Source of the DNA: Mucilaginibacter terrae
GTDB lineage: Bacteria; Bacteroidota; Bacteroidia; Sphingobacteriales; Sphingobacteriaceae
Assembly: GCF_031951985.1 (NCBI RefSeq)
Contig: NZ_JAVLVU010000001.1
Coordinates: 496,001-560,000 of the forward strand
Direction of reading: 5' to 3'
Length of the DNA: 64,000 nucleotides
Part shown: one piece after another, positions 9,944 through 19,740 of the stretch
Layout: the number at the start of each line of letters is the position of its first letter
Numbering within the stretch: position 1 is the first letter of the stretch
Translations under genes and position numbers: made by a program
Notes under the pieces: model-generated
Database searches by the model: none
Told to the model about the DNA's origin: nothing
Seen by the model: the letters and a program-made list of their open reading frames with translations, nothing else

Positions 9944-12900
9944 ATGCCCAAATGCATTATTACATGTATCGTAGTTCTGATGTCGTTGGGTATATATGCC
10001 AGTGATGTTAAGGCGCAGCCTAACTGTAAAATTGAGCATTACTCTACCGAAGACGGCTTGTCGCACAACCGTATCATGTGCATGATGAAAGACCGTGATG
10101 GTTTTATGTGGTTTGGTACATGGGATGGTTTGAACAGGTTTGACGGGCATAACTTTCTCGCTTATAAATCCCGCCCTGGCGATACCTCAAGTTTGAAAAA
10201 CAGCCGTATCCAGGATATTGTAGAAGACCAGTCGGGCAACCTTTGGCTAAAGGCTTATGATGACCGTATTTACCGGTTCAATAAAAAAAACGAACAATTT
10301 TTCCTGATACAAATACGCGGGGTTAAGGCTAAAAGCAATACGCCTGCGTACGATAAAATTAAGTTATCCCGTTCGGGCGAAATATGGCTAACTACGGTTA
10401 ATAACGGTATTCATTGTTTTACAAACCCTGGCGCTAAAAAGCCAGCTTACGTTTCCTTTGGTACCGATTATGATAACAACCATAAACTACCATCATGTAA
10501 AATAAATTTCTTAAATGAAGATAATTCCGGTAAATTTTGGGTTGGCACATCAAACGGTGTGGTGGTAATCAGTAAAATTTCAAAAACAAAGCAGTACAAA
10601 GCTGTGCGTGTAATTTTACCTAAAACAGCAAGTGCCAATTTTACTGCAATTGCCGAAAATAATACCCGGGTTTGGTTAGGTACATCATCAGGTGAGATTA
10701 TTGGCTATGAAAAATCCTCCGGCAAATGCAAATTGATAAGGCCATCAAAAGAGGCGGTTACTACTATAATTATATCGCGTAATAGTAACTATATATATGC
10801 TACTACTGCTAAAGGGCAGCTTATAAAAATAGCTGCCGATGATGCCCAAAACAAAATTTACGAAATGCCTTCTGCCGGAAAATTTTTTGCCGCCTCGGAG
10901 GATAGCCAGGGCCTGATATGGTTGTGCCCTGAGTATCATGGAGCCATAAAGTTTGATCCTAATACAGGCCTGTTCAAAGTTTTTGATCAAAAGGCTGATA
11001 CCTATCATGACCCGCAATTGAGGTATTTTAAAGTGTTTGAAGACAAAAGCGGTTTGGTATGGGTAAGTATGCGCAACGGCGGTTTTGGTTATTATAACAG
11101 GCAAAAAGATGCCATTGAGTATTTTTATGATAAACCCGGCAGCCCCGATTATCACTTTTCAAACGTTATTGTTTCTTCTTATATCGACCCTTCGGGAATA
11201 CTGTGGTTAAACGCCGAAGACAAAGGCCTGAGCAAAATAGTGTTTTTGCATAACGACTTTACTCGTAAGCTGCTTGTCGAAAATTCAACACTGCGGTCGG
11301 ATAATGAAATACGTGGCATTGGATATGATAACCGCAAACGGTTATGGCTGGCTAATAAATCATGGCAAATATATGTAAACCAGGATGGTATACTGTCTAA
11401 AATTAAGTTTACCAATTCGCCGCCCGAAGGTATTGGTGCTGTTTATTCCATTATACAGGATGCAACAGGATCAATGTGGCTGGGAACTAAAAATAATGGT
11501 TTGTTTAAAGCCGAAGCTGTTGACGAAGCGGCTACTACTTTTAAACTTACACATTACAAGCATGATGCCGCCGATAAGTTCAGCATAAGCGGCAATTCGG
11601 TTTATTCGTTACTTAAAGACAGTAAGGGCCGTATTTGGGCTGGCACATATGATAACGGCCTTAACCTTGTACAAACCGAAGGCAACAAGATTAAATTTTT
11701 AAATGCCAGGAATGTATTTGCAGATTTGCCCGAGGAGAGTTTTCGGCGGGTTAGGTATGTGCAACAGGATGCTGCAGGCCGCATTTGGGTTGCCACAACC
11801 GATGGCTTATTAGTGGTAAAGATGCTGGGTAAAGGATATAATCATCAGCTGATAACTTACAGTAAAATACCGGGCGATATTACAAGCTTGGGTAAAAATG
11901 ATATTCAATTCATCTATCGCGATTCTAAAAACAATATGTGGCTGGCTACCTCGGGTGGTGGCCTTAACAAGGTTATTGGGAATGATCCTTTTAAAAAGCT
12001 AACGTTCAGATCATACACCACCGAAGATGGCTTGAACAGTGATTACATATTAAGTTGTGTTGAAGATAATGAGCATAAACTTTGGCTGGCCACCGAAAAC
12101 GGTTTATCAAGATTTGATCCTAAAACCGGGCAGGTACAAAATTATGATTCATCAGATGGTTTACCCAAGGCAGGATTTTCTGAAGCCGCGAGCCTTAAGC
12201 TTAGTTCGGGGCATCTAATTTTTGGAGGATTGAATGGATATGTATCATTTAACCCGGCCGAAATTGTTGAACACAAGGTTAAAGCCAATATGGTTTTAAC
12301 CAACCTCCAGGTAAACAATGCCGATATTGTTACGAATGATAAAAGTAGGATATTAAAGCAAAATATAAACCAGGTTCCGGAGTTAAAACTCAAATGGAAC
12401 CAAAACACCATCAGCATCGATTATTCGGTGCTTGATTTCCGGCTTAACAAAAAACAATCATACGCCTATCGTTTAGTAGGTTTTGATAATGAATGGCGGT
12501 CAAACAAATCGCAGCGCCGTGCAACATACACTGATCTGCGTCCTGGAACCTATAAGTTCGAAGTTACCAGTTCAAACTTGGGGGCATATTCCAATAGACC
12601 CTACAAAAGCTTAATTATCAAAATTGCTCAACCGCCATGGCTAAGCTGGTGGGCATTTATTATATATATCATTTTGGCTGCGGTGATTATTGAAACGGTA
12701 CGGCGTACGTTGGTAACCCTTATTAAACTAAGACATCGTATTGCATTAGAAAAGCATCTGGCCGAGTTAAAAACTAATTTCTTTACTAATGTTTCGCATG
12801 AATTGCGGACACCGTTAACCCTCATATTAAACCCAATTGAAGAATTAAAAAGTGATGAAAGCCTAAGCCATAGGGGTAGGGCTCATGTGGAGATGGTGAG

Positions 12901-14329
12901 CCGCAATGCCCAGCGTATGGAGCGGTTTATAAACCAGTTGCTTGATTTACGTAAAGCCGAAAGTGGTAAAGCCGTATTAAACATAGCCAATGTTGAACTG
13001 GTAAAACTGTTAACCGATATTGCCGGTTATTTTACAGAGGCTGCGCGCGATAAAAATATCCAGCTGCTATTTAATTTACCCAAACATCCAGCTATGGTGT
13101 GGCTCGATGTAGAGAAGTTCGACATTATTATATATAATATTCTTGCAAATGCTATAAAGTTTACGCCCTTAAACAAAGTAATCAGCCTATCACTTCAAAT
13201 CAATGAAGCGCAGTCAACTTATCAAATTGAAATTGCAGATCAGGGTGTAGGAGTACTGGAAAAGGATCTGGAGAATATTTTTAAACTTTATTATACCACC
13301 GCAAACAGTGTAGGTGGTACTGGCATAGGATTGGCCTTTGCTAAAGAGCTGGTAGAATTACATAGCGGAAAAATTTCGGCCTGCAATAATACCGAAGGCG
13401 GTTTAACCGTATCCTTAACCATACCGTTGGGAAGCAGCTATTTAACCGGACGTAAGATTACCTATGCTGATAATCCTGAAATACCTAAAAACTTTGAAGA
13501 AGGTATAAATGAGCTTCTTTTACATCACAATGTACAACAGGCTAATACCTCTGCAAATTTACCGTTGCTTTTAATTGTTGAAGATAATCCTGACCTGCGT
13601 AGCTTCCTGCAGTTACAGCTAAGTGATATATACCGTATCCTACTGGCTGATAACGGCGTACAGGGCTTTAATAAAGCCACAGAACTACTGCCCGATATAA
13701 TTTTAAGTGATGTAATGATGCCTGAAATGAACGGCATACAAATGTTGGATAAATTAAAGAACAACGCTGTTACCAGCCACATACCGGTAATACTTTTGAC
13801 CGCCAGGTTTGCCGTTGAACATCAGATCGAGGGCTTACAATACGGTGCCGATTATTACATCACCAAGCCCTTCCATAAAAACCTACTGCTATCAGCCATT
13901 CAAAACGTGCTTGAGCAGCGTAAGCGCATCTTCGAGAAACTCAGTTTGGGGAAAAATGTAGTACTGGAGCCGGCCCAAATTCAGATTACATCGGGCGATG
14001 AGATTTTTTTGAAGAAAGTAATTGATGTGGTAGATGAGCAAATGGCCAACATTGATTTTAATATTGATGATATGGCCGGATTATTAAACCTCGGTCGTTC
14101 TACATTTAACAAAAAAATAAAGGCTCTTACCAATTTAACACCTGTTGAGCTTGTTCGCGAAATGAGATTGAAAAGAGGGAAACAGTATCTTAATGGAGGA
14201 GAGCACACCATATCTGAAATTGCCTATCTCATAGGCTTCGGAAGCTCAAAATATTTTAGCACCTGCTTTAAAGAACAATTTGGTTTAAGCCCGTCCGATT
14301 ATCAACGAAATAATATCAAAAGCCGTTAA
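9944..14329 (+). CDS. Hybrid two-component sensor/regulator (HTCS) of the pectin locus
   Basis: This 1461-residue one-protein signalling system has a signal peptide (ends near VKAQ, about 24-26) and a long periplasmic double beta-propeller made of repeats such as GLSHNRIMCMMKDRDGFMWFGT and NLWLKAYDD. A Y_Y_Y domain (about 820-890), a membrane helix (WWAFIIYIILAAVIIE), HisKA (NVSHELRTPLTLI), HATPase (NILANAIKFTP, DQGVGV, GGTGIGLAF), a receiver (LSDVMMPEMNG) and a C-terminal AraC-type helix-turn-helix follow. Such proteins sense oligosaccharides in the periplasm and activate adjacent SusC/SusD genes. Here the genes immediately downstream encode pectin enzymes, so the likely ligand is a pectin fragment. 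The N-terminal ATG is preferred because it gives a clean signal peptide. Confidence 0.95.
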   Translation: MPKCIITCIVVLMSLGIYASDVKAQPNCKIEHYSTEDGLSHNRIMCMMKDRDGFMWFGTWDGLNRFDGHNFLAYKSRPGDTSSLKNSRIQDIVEDQSGNLWLKAYDDRIYRFNKKNEQFFLIQIRGVKAKSNTPAYDKIKLSRSGEIWLTTVNNGIHCFTNPGAKKPAYVSFGTDYDNNHKLPSCKINFLNEDNSGKFWVGTSNGVVVISKISKTKQYKAVRVILPKTASANFTAIAENNTRVWLGTSSGEIIGYEKSSGKCKLIRPSKEAVTTIIISRNSNYIYATTAKGQLIKIAADDAQNKIYEMPSAGKFFAASEDSQGLIWLCPEYHGAIKFDPNTGLFKVFDQKADTYHDPQLRYFKVFEDKSGLVWVSMRNGGFGYYNRQKDAIEYFYDKPGSPDYHFSNVIVSSYIDPSGILWLNAEDKGLSKIVFLHNDFTRKLLVENSTLRSDNEIRGIGYDNRKRLWLANKSWQIYVNQDGILSKIKFTNSPPEGIGAVYSIIQDATGSMWLGTKNNGLFKAEAVDEAATTFKLTHYKHDAADKFSISGNSVYSLLKDSKGRIWAGTYDNGLNLVQTEGNKIKFLNARNVFADLPEESFRRVRYVQQDAAGRIWVATTDGLLVVKMLGKGYNHQLITYSKIPGDITSLGKNDIQFIYRDSKNNMWLATSGGGLNKVIGNDPFKKLTFRSYTTEDGLNSDYILSCVEDNEHKLWLATENGLSRFDPKTGQVQNYDSSDGLPKAGFSEAASLKLSSGHLIFGGLNGYVSFNPAEIVEHKVKANMVLTNLQVNNADIVTNDKSRILKQNINQVPELKLKWNQNTISIDYSVLDFRLNKKQSYAYRLVGFDNEWRSNKSQRRATYTDLRPGTYKFEVTSSNLGAYSNRPYKSLIIKIAQPPWLSWWAFIIYIILAAVIIETVRRTLVTLIKLRHRIALEKHLAELKTNFFTNVSHELRTPLTLILNPIEELKSDESLSHRGRAHVEMVSRNAQRMERFINQLLDLRKAESGKAVLNIANVELVKLLTDIAGYFTEAARDKNIQLLFNLPKHPAMVWLDVEKFDIIIYNILANAIKFTPLNKVISLSLQINEAQSTYQIEIADQGVGVLEKDLENIFKLYYTTANSVGGTGIGLAFAKELVELHSGKISACNNTEGGLTVSLTIPLGSSYLTGRKITYADNPEIPKNFEEGINELLLHHNVQQANTSANLPLLLIVEDNPDLRSFLQLQLSDIYRILLADNGVQGFNKATELLPDIILSDVMMPEMNGIQMLDKLKNNAVTSHIPVILLTARFAVEHQIEGLQYGADYYITKPFHKNLLLSAIQNVLEQRKRIFEKLSLGKNVVLEPAQIQITSGDEIFLKKVIDVVDEQMANIDFNIDDMAGLLNLGRSTFNKKIKALTNLTPVELVREMRLKRGKQYLNGGEHTISEIAYLIGFGSSKYFSTCFKEQFGLSPSDYQRNNIKSR

Positions 14330-14357
14330 TTAACTTTAAAACAAGCTTTATTACGAA

Positions 14358-14390
14358 TTTCTGAACCCTTTTTACAGGTTTTTGAACCCT
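14358..14390 (+). promoter_or_regulatory. Direct-repeat operator candidate upstream of susC
   Basis: TTTCTGAACCCT (14358-14369) and TTTTTGAACCCT (14379-14390) match at 11 of 12 bases with a 21-bp period, two helical turns. They end 19 bp before a TAAGTTTG box. The layout is typical of AraC-family activator half-sites overlapping the -33 region, so this is the probable binding site of the upstream HTCS protein. Confidence 0.55.
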
Positions 14391-14409
14391 CTTGCCACAA
14401 CTTTCATCA

Positions 14410-14417
14410 TAAGTTTG
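14410..14417 (+). promoter_or_regulatory. Candidate -7 box of the susC promoter
   Basis: TAAGTTTG fits TAnnTTTG exactly. No TTTG lies at the standard distance upstream; the position is taken by the direct repeat, as expected for an activator-dependent promoter. The leader to the susC ATG would be about 100 nt. Confidence 0.5.
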
Positions 14418-14524
14418 CTGCTATGATCGCCGTCTCGAACCGATCATTTTAACCAATTATTAATTGACCGGTCTTGTTTGCAACTAAACCAAATTGCATC
14501 AGGATAACCAAGCAAACTTAATTT

Positions 14525-17500
14525 ATGAAGAAAGTTTTACTTCTTTCGTTCATGCTGTTTTTCCTCTGTTCGGCATGGGCACAAACCAAAACAGTAAATG
14601 GTAAGGTAACCGATGAACATGGCGACCCGCTTCCTAACTCTACTGTAAAAGTACAGGGAACATCAACAACAACAGTTACATCTGTAGATGGTGTATTTAA
14701 GATCACCATACCCGGGCCGCAATCGGTGCTTGTGATCACTTATTTGGGTTATAAGAACAAGGAAATAAGGATTGGCAATCAAACACAAATTACTGTTTCT
14801 TTAGAGCCCGATTTTAAAGCATTGAACGAGGTTGTGGCTATTGGCTACCAAACAGTAAGAAGACGCGACCTGGTTGGAGCTGTTTCATCATTAACTGATA
14901 AAGATCTGCGCGATAACCCCACGCTATCGGCAGCCGAGGCTATACAGGGTAAACTGGCCGGTGTACAGGTAACTATTGCCGATGGCCAACCCGGTGCTTC
15001 TGCAGATATTTATGTACGCGGACGAAACTCTATTACGCAAAGTGGAAGTCCTCTTTATATAGTAGATGGCGTGCAGATCGACAATGCCCTTAATGTCCTA
15101 TCTCCGCAGGATATAGCAAGTATAGATGTGTTAAAAGATGCGGCATCAACCTCTATATATGGTGCACGGGGTGCAAACGGGGTAATAATTATTACTACCA
15201 AGGGCGGTAAAAACACCAACGGAAAAACCTCGGTTAATTACAACAACAGCATGGCCATTCAAAAGATGCCTAAAGAGTTGGATGTAATGAAGCCTTTTGA
15301 TTATGTGCAATTTCAGTACGAGAGAGCTAAAATAACCGGCGATACGACATTTGTAACCCGTTTCGTACGTAACAGCGACCCTTATAGCAAGGTATTAGGC
15401 TATCAAAACTCAGATTTTCTTAACTGGCAGGATATTATGTTTGGGCGCAGTGCCTTGCAGCAAACACATAATTTAACAATTAACGGCGGCACCAAACAAA
15501 CCCAGTACAACCTAAGCGCAACTTACAACGATCAGCAGGGCATACTGCTTTTTACACGCTATAAGCGCGGGTTGATCAATTTTAGGTTCGACCATCAGGC
15601 CAGCCAGAAATTAAAAGTAGGCTTTAACGTTAGGTATAATAACAATGTTCTTTTAGGCCAGGGCACTACCGATCCGGGTAGTGCGAGCAATAGCAATTTA
15701 AGGCAAATTGTACGTTATATTCCGCTGCAAATTGCTAACCAGCCTATTGATTATTATGATGCTGCCGAGGCAACCGCAACAAGTGGCAACGGACTATCGC
15801 TCATTAACCCCTTACAGGAGTTTCAGCAGGAATACCGCAAGCGCTCAAACAATGCCATGAACCTGAACGCGTACCTTAATTTCAACGTGGTAAAAAATGT
15901 AACCGCCCGTACCGTTGCGGCTATTGATTACAACAACACCAATAGCCGGTCTTTCGACGACACGGTTACCTATAACTCGCGTACCACAGGCGCTAAGCAA
16001 CCCCTAATTTTGGTGGGTAACAATAACATTCGTACCATTAATCATTCCACAACGCTCAATTACAATAATCAATCGCTGTTTAAAAGCAAACACGCTATTG
16101 ATATATTGTTGGGAGAGGAGTTGTACCAAACTTTCACCTGGATCAACGGTTTAGACCTGCGTAATTTCCCGATAGGTACCTCGCCCGACCAGGCATTTGC
16201 AAACTACAGCCTTGCGCAAACGGTACAGCCGCCAACGGTTTCCGAAGTTCCTGTGCGTAACTTTTCGGTGTTTAGCCGTTTGAGCTACAATTATGCAGGC
16301 AAGTACTTTGCAACCTTTAACCTCAGGGCAGACGGAAGTTCGGTTTTCGGCCCGCTAAACAAATGGGGGTACTTTCCATCAGGTTCTGTTGCCTGGCGGG
16401 TATCTGATGAAGAGTTCATGAAGTCGCAGAATATAGTTTCTGACTTAAAGTTTAGGGCCAGCTACGGTACGGTAGGTAATAACCGTATTACGCCGTATTC
16501 GTTCGGCAACTTTTTTGCCCCGGGCCGTTCCTATTTCTTAAACGATCAGTTTAACTTCGGGGCAGCCACGGCGGCACTTGGTAACCCTAATTTAAAATGG
16601 GAATCGCAAATATCGCGTAACATAGGTTTGGATATAGCCTTTTTTAAAGGACGTTTCCAGTTAACCGTAGATGCTTACCGTAACACCACCAGTAACCTGC
16701 TGCTTAACAATGTTATCCCGGTTAACTCGGGTTACGGCAGCCAGTTTCAAAACGTTGGTGCCACCCAAAATAAAGGCCTCGAAATACAGTTCAATGGTAC
16801 CATTATTCAAAATAAAGATTTTAGATGGGGAGCAAGCTTTAACATCTCGTGGAATAAAAATATTATTAAAAGCCTGGGTGATCAGCAATTTTTTACGGTT
16901 AACTCCGGGTTCTTTAACACCGCCCAGCAACCAGCCGATTACCTGGTTAAAGTGGGCGAGGAAGTTGGAACCTTTTATGGCTTAGTAAATGATGGATATT
17001 ACCAAATATCTGATTTCAATACTGCACCATACAGCAACACGGCTTATCCGTTTGCTACAACCCGTTACACGCTTAAACCCGGCATACCGGTATCGGGCAT
17101 TACCTCAACAACCCTTCAACCAGGTACACAAAAGTTTAAAGACATCAATAACGATGGCCGCGTTACCACTGCCGATTTTACCGTGCTTGGCCATGCATTG
17201 CCAAGGGGTATAGGCGGTTTTGGTCAAAACTTTGCATGGAAAGGTTTTGATGCCAGCATCTTTTTAAACTTTTCGTACGGTGGTAAAATTGCCAATTACA
17301 ATAAACTGGAGTTTACCAGCACCTATTCAAACGGTGCTAACTTGCTAAGTGATTTTAACGACCGTTACCGTACCGTTGACCCCGCTACCGGCGCACAGGT
17401 GCAGTATGCAAGTGCCGCCACAGGGGCCATTGGTGCATCGCCCGAGGTTTTGCAGGCGCTTAACGCCAATGCCAGGTACTGGATACCGGTTCAAAGTGTG

Positions 17501-17782
17501 GAGTGGAATAATAACCAAAGCTACGCTCTTGAGAATGCGTCGTTTATTCGTGTAAACACTGTAACTATAGGATATACCTTACCGGCCAAATTAACTCAAA
17601 AGTATTCAATAACTAATTTGAGGGTATTTATTACCGGCAACAATCTCGGGACAATTACCGGTTACAGTGGCTACGACCCTGATGTGAGCACACGGCGTTC
17701 ATCACCTGTAACGGCAGGCGCCGATTATTCAGCCTTCCCAAGGGCACGTGTATTTGTAGCTGGTTTAAATCTTACATTCTAA
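14525..17782 (+). CDS. SusC-family TonB-dependent outer membrane transporter
   Basis: The 1085-residue protein has a signal peptide MKKVLLLSFMLFFLCSAWAQ, a carboxypeptidase-regulatory-like domain (about 22-100, VNGKVTDEHGDPLPNSTVKV), a plug domain with YVRGRNSITQSGSPLYIVDG and VIIITTKGG, and a beta-barrel ending in an aromatic-terminated strand (VFVAGLNLTF). Length and domain order are standard for SusC/RagA proteins that import oligosaccharides across the outer membrane using TonB energy. It is followed 13 bp later by the SusD partner and then by pectin-degrading enzymes, which points to pectic oligosaccharides as substrate. Substrate is inferred from context only. Confidence 0.96.
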   Translation: MKKVLLLSFMLFFLCSAWAQTKTVNGKVTDEHGDPLPNSTVKVQGTSTTTVTSVDGVFKITIPGPQSVLVITYLGYKNKEIRIGNQTQITVSLEPDFKALNEVVAIGYQTVRRRDLVGAVSSLTDKDLRDNPTLSAAEAIQGKLAGVQVTIADGQPGASADIYVRGRNSITQSGSPLYIVDGVQIDNALNVLSPQDIASIDVLKDAASTSIYGARGANGVIIITTKGGKNTNGKTSVNYNNSMAIQKMPKELDVMKPFDYVQFQYERAKITGDTTFVTRFVRNSDPYSKVLGYQNSDFLNWQDIMFGRSALQQTHNLTINGGTKQTQYNLSATYNDQQGILLFTRYKRGLINFRFDHQASQKLKVGFNVRYNNNVLLGQGTTDPGSASNSNLRQIVRYIPLQIANQPIDYYDAAEATATSGNGLSLINPLQEFQQEYRKRSNNAMNLNAYLNFNVVKNVTARTVAAIDYNNTNSRSFDDTVTYNSRTTGAKQPLILVGNNNIRTINHSTTLNYNNQSLFKSKHAIDILLGEELYQTFTWINGLDLRNFPIGTSPDQAFANYSLAQTVQPPTVSEVPVRNFSVFSRLSYNYAGKYFATFNLRADGSSVFGPLNKWGYFPSGSVAWRVSDEEFMKSQNIVSDLKFRASYGTVGNNRITPYSFGNFFAPGRSYFLNDQFNFGAATAALGNPNLKWESQISRNIGLDIAFFKGRFQLTVDAYRNTTSNLLLNNVIPVNSGYGSQFQNVGATQNKGLEIQFNGTIIQNKDFRWGASFNISWNKNIIKSLGDQQFFTVNSGFFNTAQQPADYLVKVGEEVGTFYGLVNDGYYQISDFNTAPYSNTAYPFATTRYTLKPGIPVSGITSTTLQPGTQKFKDINNDGRVTTADFTVLGHALPRGIGGFGQNFAWKGFDASIFLNFSYGGKIANYNKLEFTSTYSNGANLLSDFNDRYRTVDPATGAQVQYASAATGAIGASPEVLQALNANARYWIPVQSVEWNNNQSYALENASFIRVNTVTIGYTLPAKLTQKYSITNLRVFITGNNLGTITGYSGYDPDVSTRRSSPVTAGADYSAFPRARVFVAGLNLTF

Positions 17783-17795
17783 AAATAATTACGAT

Positions 17796-19676
17796 ATGAA
17801 GTTTCATATATATCATAAGTTAGCTGCGGTTTGCATACTCGCAATGGGCATGGCAGCTTCCTCATCCTGTAAAAAATATCTGTCACCCGAGCCTTTATCA
17901 TCATTTAGCCAGGACTATGTATTCAGCAATCTTCCTTATGCCAAGGCAACGGTAATCGGTATCTACAACAACCTTTCGGGGCAAAACTCTTACGGCTTGT
18001 ATTTCAGCGGTTATTATCCGTATGATACCGATGAAATGATGGGAGCCAGTGGTACTGCCGATGGCGAGCGCCGCGATTTGGCACATTATAACTTGTTAAG
18101 CACCAACGGGGGGATTGCTTCAGCTTTTTCCAATCAGTATTCCGGCATCGAGCGGGCTAATATTTGCATAGCCCAAATTCCTAAAATGGCGCTTTACAAC
18201 AATGGTACAGCTAACGAACAAGCGCAGCTTAAACGGCTGTATGGCGAAGCTTTAACGCTAAGGGCGCAATTTTACTTTGACCTTGTTAAAATTTGGGGCG
18301 ATGTGCCGGCACAATGGGAGCCATCGGCCGAGCAATCGAACCTGTTTTTGCCTAAAACGGATCGTGATACGATCTACAATCATATCCTGAACGATCTTAA
18401 AACCGCAACCGACCTTGTGCCCTGGCGTACCGAATTGAGCCGCATAGGGGATGCTGCCGATGAGCGTATTACAAAGGGGGCTGTAAAGGCGCTCAGGGCA
18501 AGAATTGCATTGTTTAGAGGAGGATACTCGTTAAGACGCGCCAGCAAGCAAATGGAACGTCGTCCCGACTATTTAACTTATTACAAAATTGCCCGCGATG
18601 AATGTGCCGACATTATGGCCCGCCGTGACCAGCATACCTTAAATGCAAGCTATAAAGCACTTTGGCAAACTTATGTGTGTGGCCGCAATGCAAATGAACC
18701 CAACGGCGAGTTCTTATTTCAAATTGCCGAAGGAGGTAATACCGGTACAACAGATGGCCGTATAGGTGTTTACAACGGTACCCGTTTTGCCGGTGTGGGA
18801 GGCGGCTCGCTTAGTATTTTGCCAAACTACTATTACTATTTTGATTCAACAGATGTAAGGCGCGATGTAACCGTTGCCCCATATGAGATCAGGAACGATG
18901 GCAGGAGTGTTCAGGCTCACAATATTAATGTGGTGTACGATGGTAAGTTTCGCCGCGATTGGTGGTCTAACCCTGTTAACCCAACTCTGGCCACGCTTAA
19001 TTCGAGTATTAATTGGGTATTGATTCGTTTTTCGGATGTGTTACTCATGTTTGCCGAGGCAGAAAACGAGTTGAACAATGGTCCAACCCCCGCTGCTATT
19101 GCTGCAATTACCGAAGTATCAAGACGTGGGCATGGCAATAACGCCAGCCTGGTACCCGCAATACCTGCTGATTACGACGGCTTTTTTAAATTCTTGGTAA
19201 AAGAGCGCTATTTGGAGTTTGGTAACGAAGGCATACGTAAGTACGACCTCATCAGGTGGAATTTGCTTGCCAAAGCAATTAACGAAACCAAGGTAAATTT
19301 AGCTAACCTGGGTGCCACAACTCAGCTACCCATTGTTGCGCCTACCTACATGGCTCCGCCACCGGCGTATTGTATGACGGGAACCTTACCAAAATCAATG
19401 TATTACTGGACAACCTTGCCAACTGTATTCAATGGAAGTAATATTAACACCTATGATGATTCGCGCATGTTTGCAAACTCGCTTTACAAACCTTCGCCGG
19501 CAACTACTCCTGCCAATACATCAATGGTAAACTGGGTTGGTTTTAATGGTATTAATACCACATTTACAACGGTATTTGCAAGTTCGTTTAAACCTAATCA
19601 AAATGAGCTTTATCCTATTTATATTAACCAAATTACTGCAAGTAAAGGGGTACTAACACAAGATTACGGATATTAG
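17796..19676 (+). CDS. SusD/RagB-family surface glycan-binding lipoprotein
   Basis: The 626-residue product starts with a lipoprotein signal peptide ending ASSSC, with C25 as the lipidated residue and KK following. The body shows the SusD pattern: RAQFYFDLVKIWGDVP, repeated TPR-like helices, FAEAENELN and a C-terminal RYLEFGNEGIRKYDLIRW motif. SusD proteins sit on the surface lid of the SusC barrel and capture glycans. The 13-bp gap after susC and a hairpin after its stop suggest susC-susD are made at a higher level than the enzymes downstream. The specific ligand cannot be read from sequence; neighbours suggest pectin. Confidence 0.95.
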   Translation: MKFHIYHKLAAVCILAMGMAASSSCKKYLSPEPLSSFSQDYVFSNLPYAKATVIGIYNNLSGQNSYGLYFSGYYPYDTDEMMGASGTADGERRDLAHYNLLSTNGGIASAFSNQYSGIERANICIAQIPKMALYNNGTANEQAQLKRLYGEALTLRAQFYFDLVKIWGDVPAQWEPSAEQSNLFLPKTDRDTIYNHILNDLKTATDLVPWRTELSRIGDAADERITKGAVKALRARIALFRGGYSLRRASKQMERRPDYLTYYKIARDECADIMARRDQHTLNASYKALWQTYVCGRNANEPNGEFLFQIAEGGNTGTTDGRIGVYNGTRFAGVGGGSLSILPNYYYYFDSTDVRRDVTVAPYEIRNDGRSVQAHNINVVYDGKFRRDWWSNPVNPTLATLNSSINWVLIRFSDVLLMFAEAENELNNGPTPAAIAAITEVSRRGHGNNASLVPAIPADYDGFFKFLVKERYLEFGNEGIRKYDLIRWNLLAKAINETKVNLANLGATTQLPIVAPTYMAPPPAYCMTGTLPKSMYYWTTLPTVFNGSNINTYDDSRMFANSLYKPSPATTPANTSMVNWVGFNGINTTFTTVFASSFKPNQNELYPIYINQITASKGVLTQDYGY

Positions 19677-19685
19677 ACCTAAACC

Positions 19686-19716
19686 TTAAACGGCCGGATT
19701 ATTTCCGGTCGTTTAA
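19686..19716 (+). terminator. Intercistronic hairpin between susD and the esterase genes
   Basis: Arms 19686-19698 (TTAAACGGCCGGA) and 19704-19716 pair over 13 bp with one G-U. A run of T is missing. It probably acts as partial terminator or mRNA stabiliser, lowering expression of the enzymes relative to susCD. Confidence 0.6.
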
Positions 19717-19740
19717 ATCACAAGGTATTTAAAAGCATAT

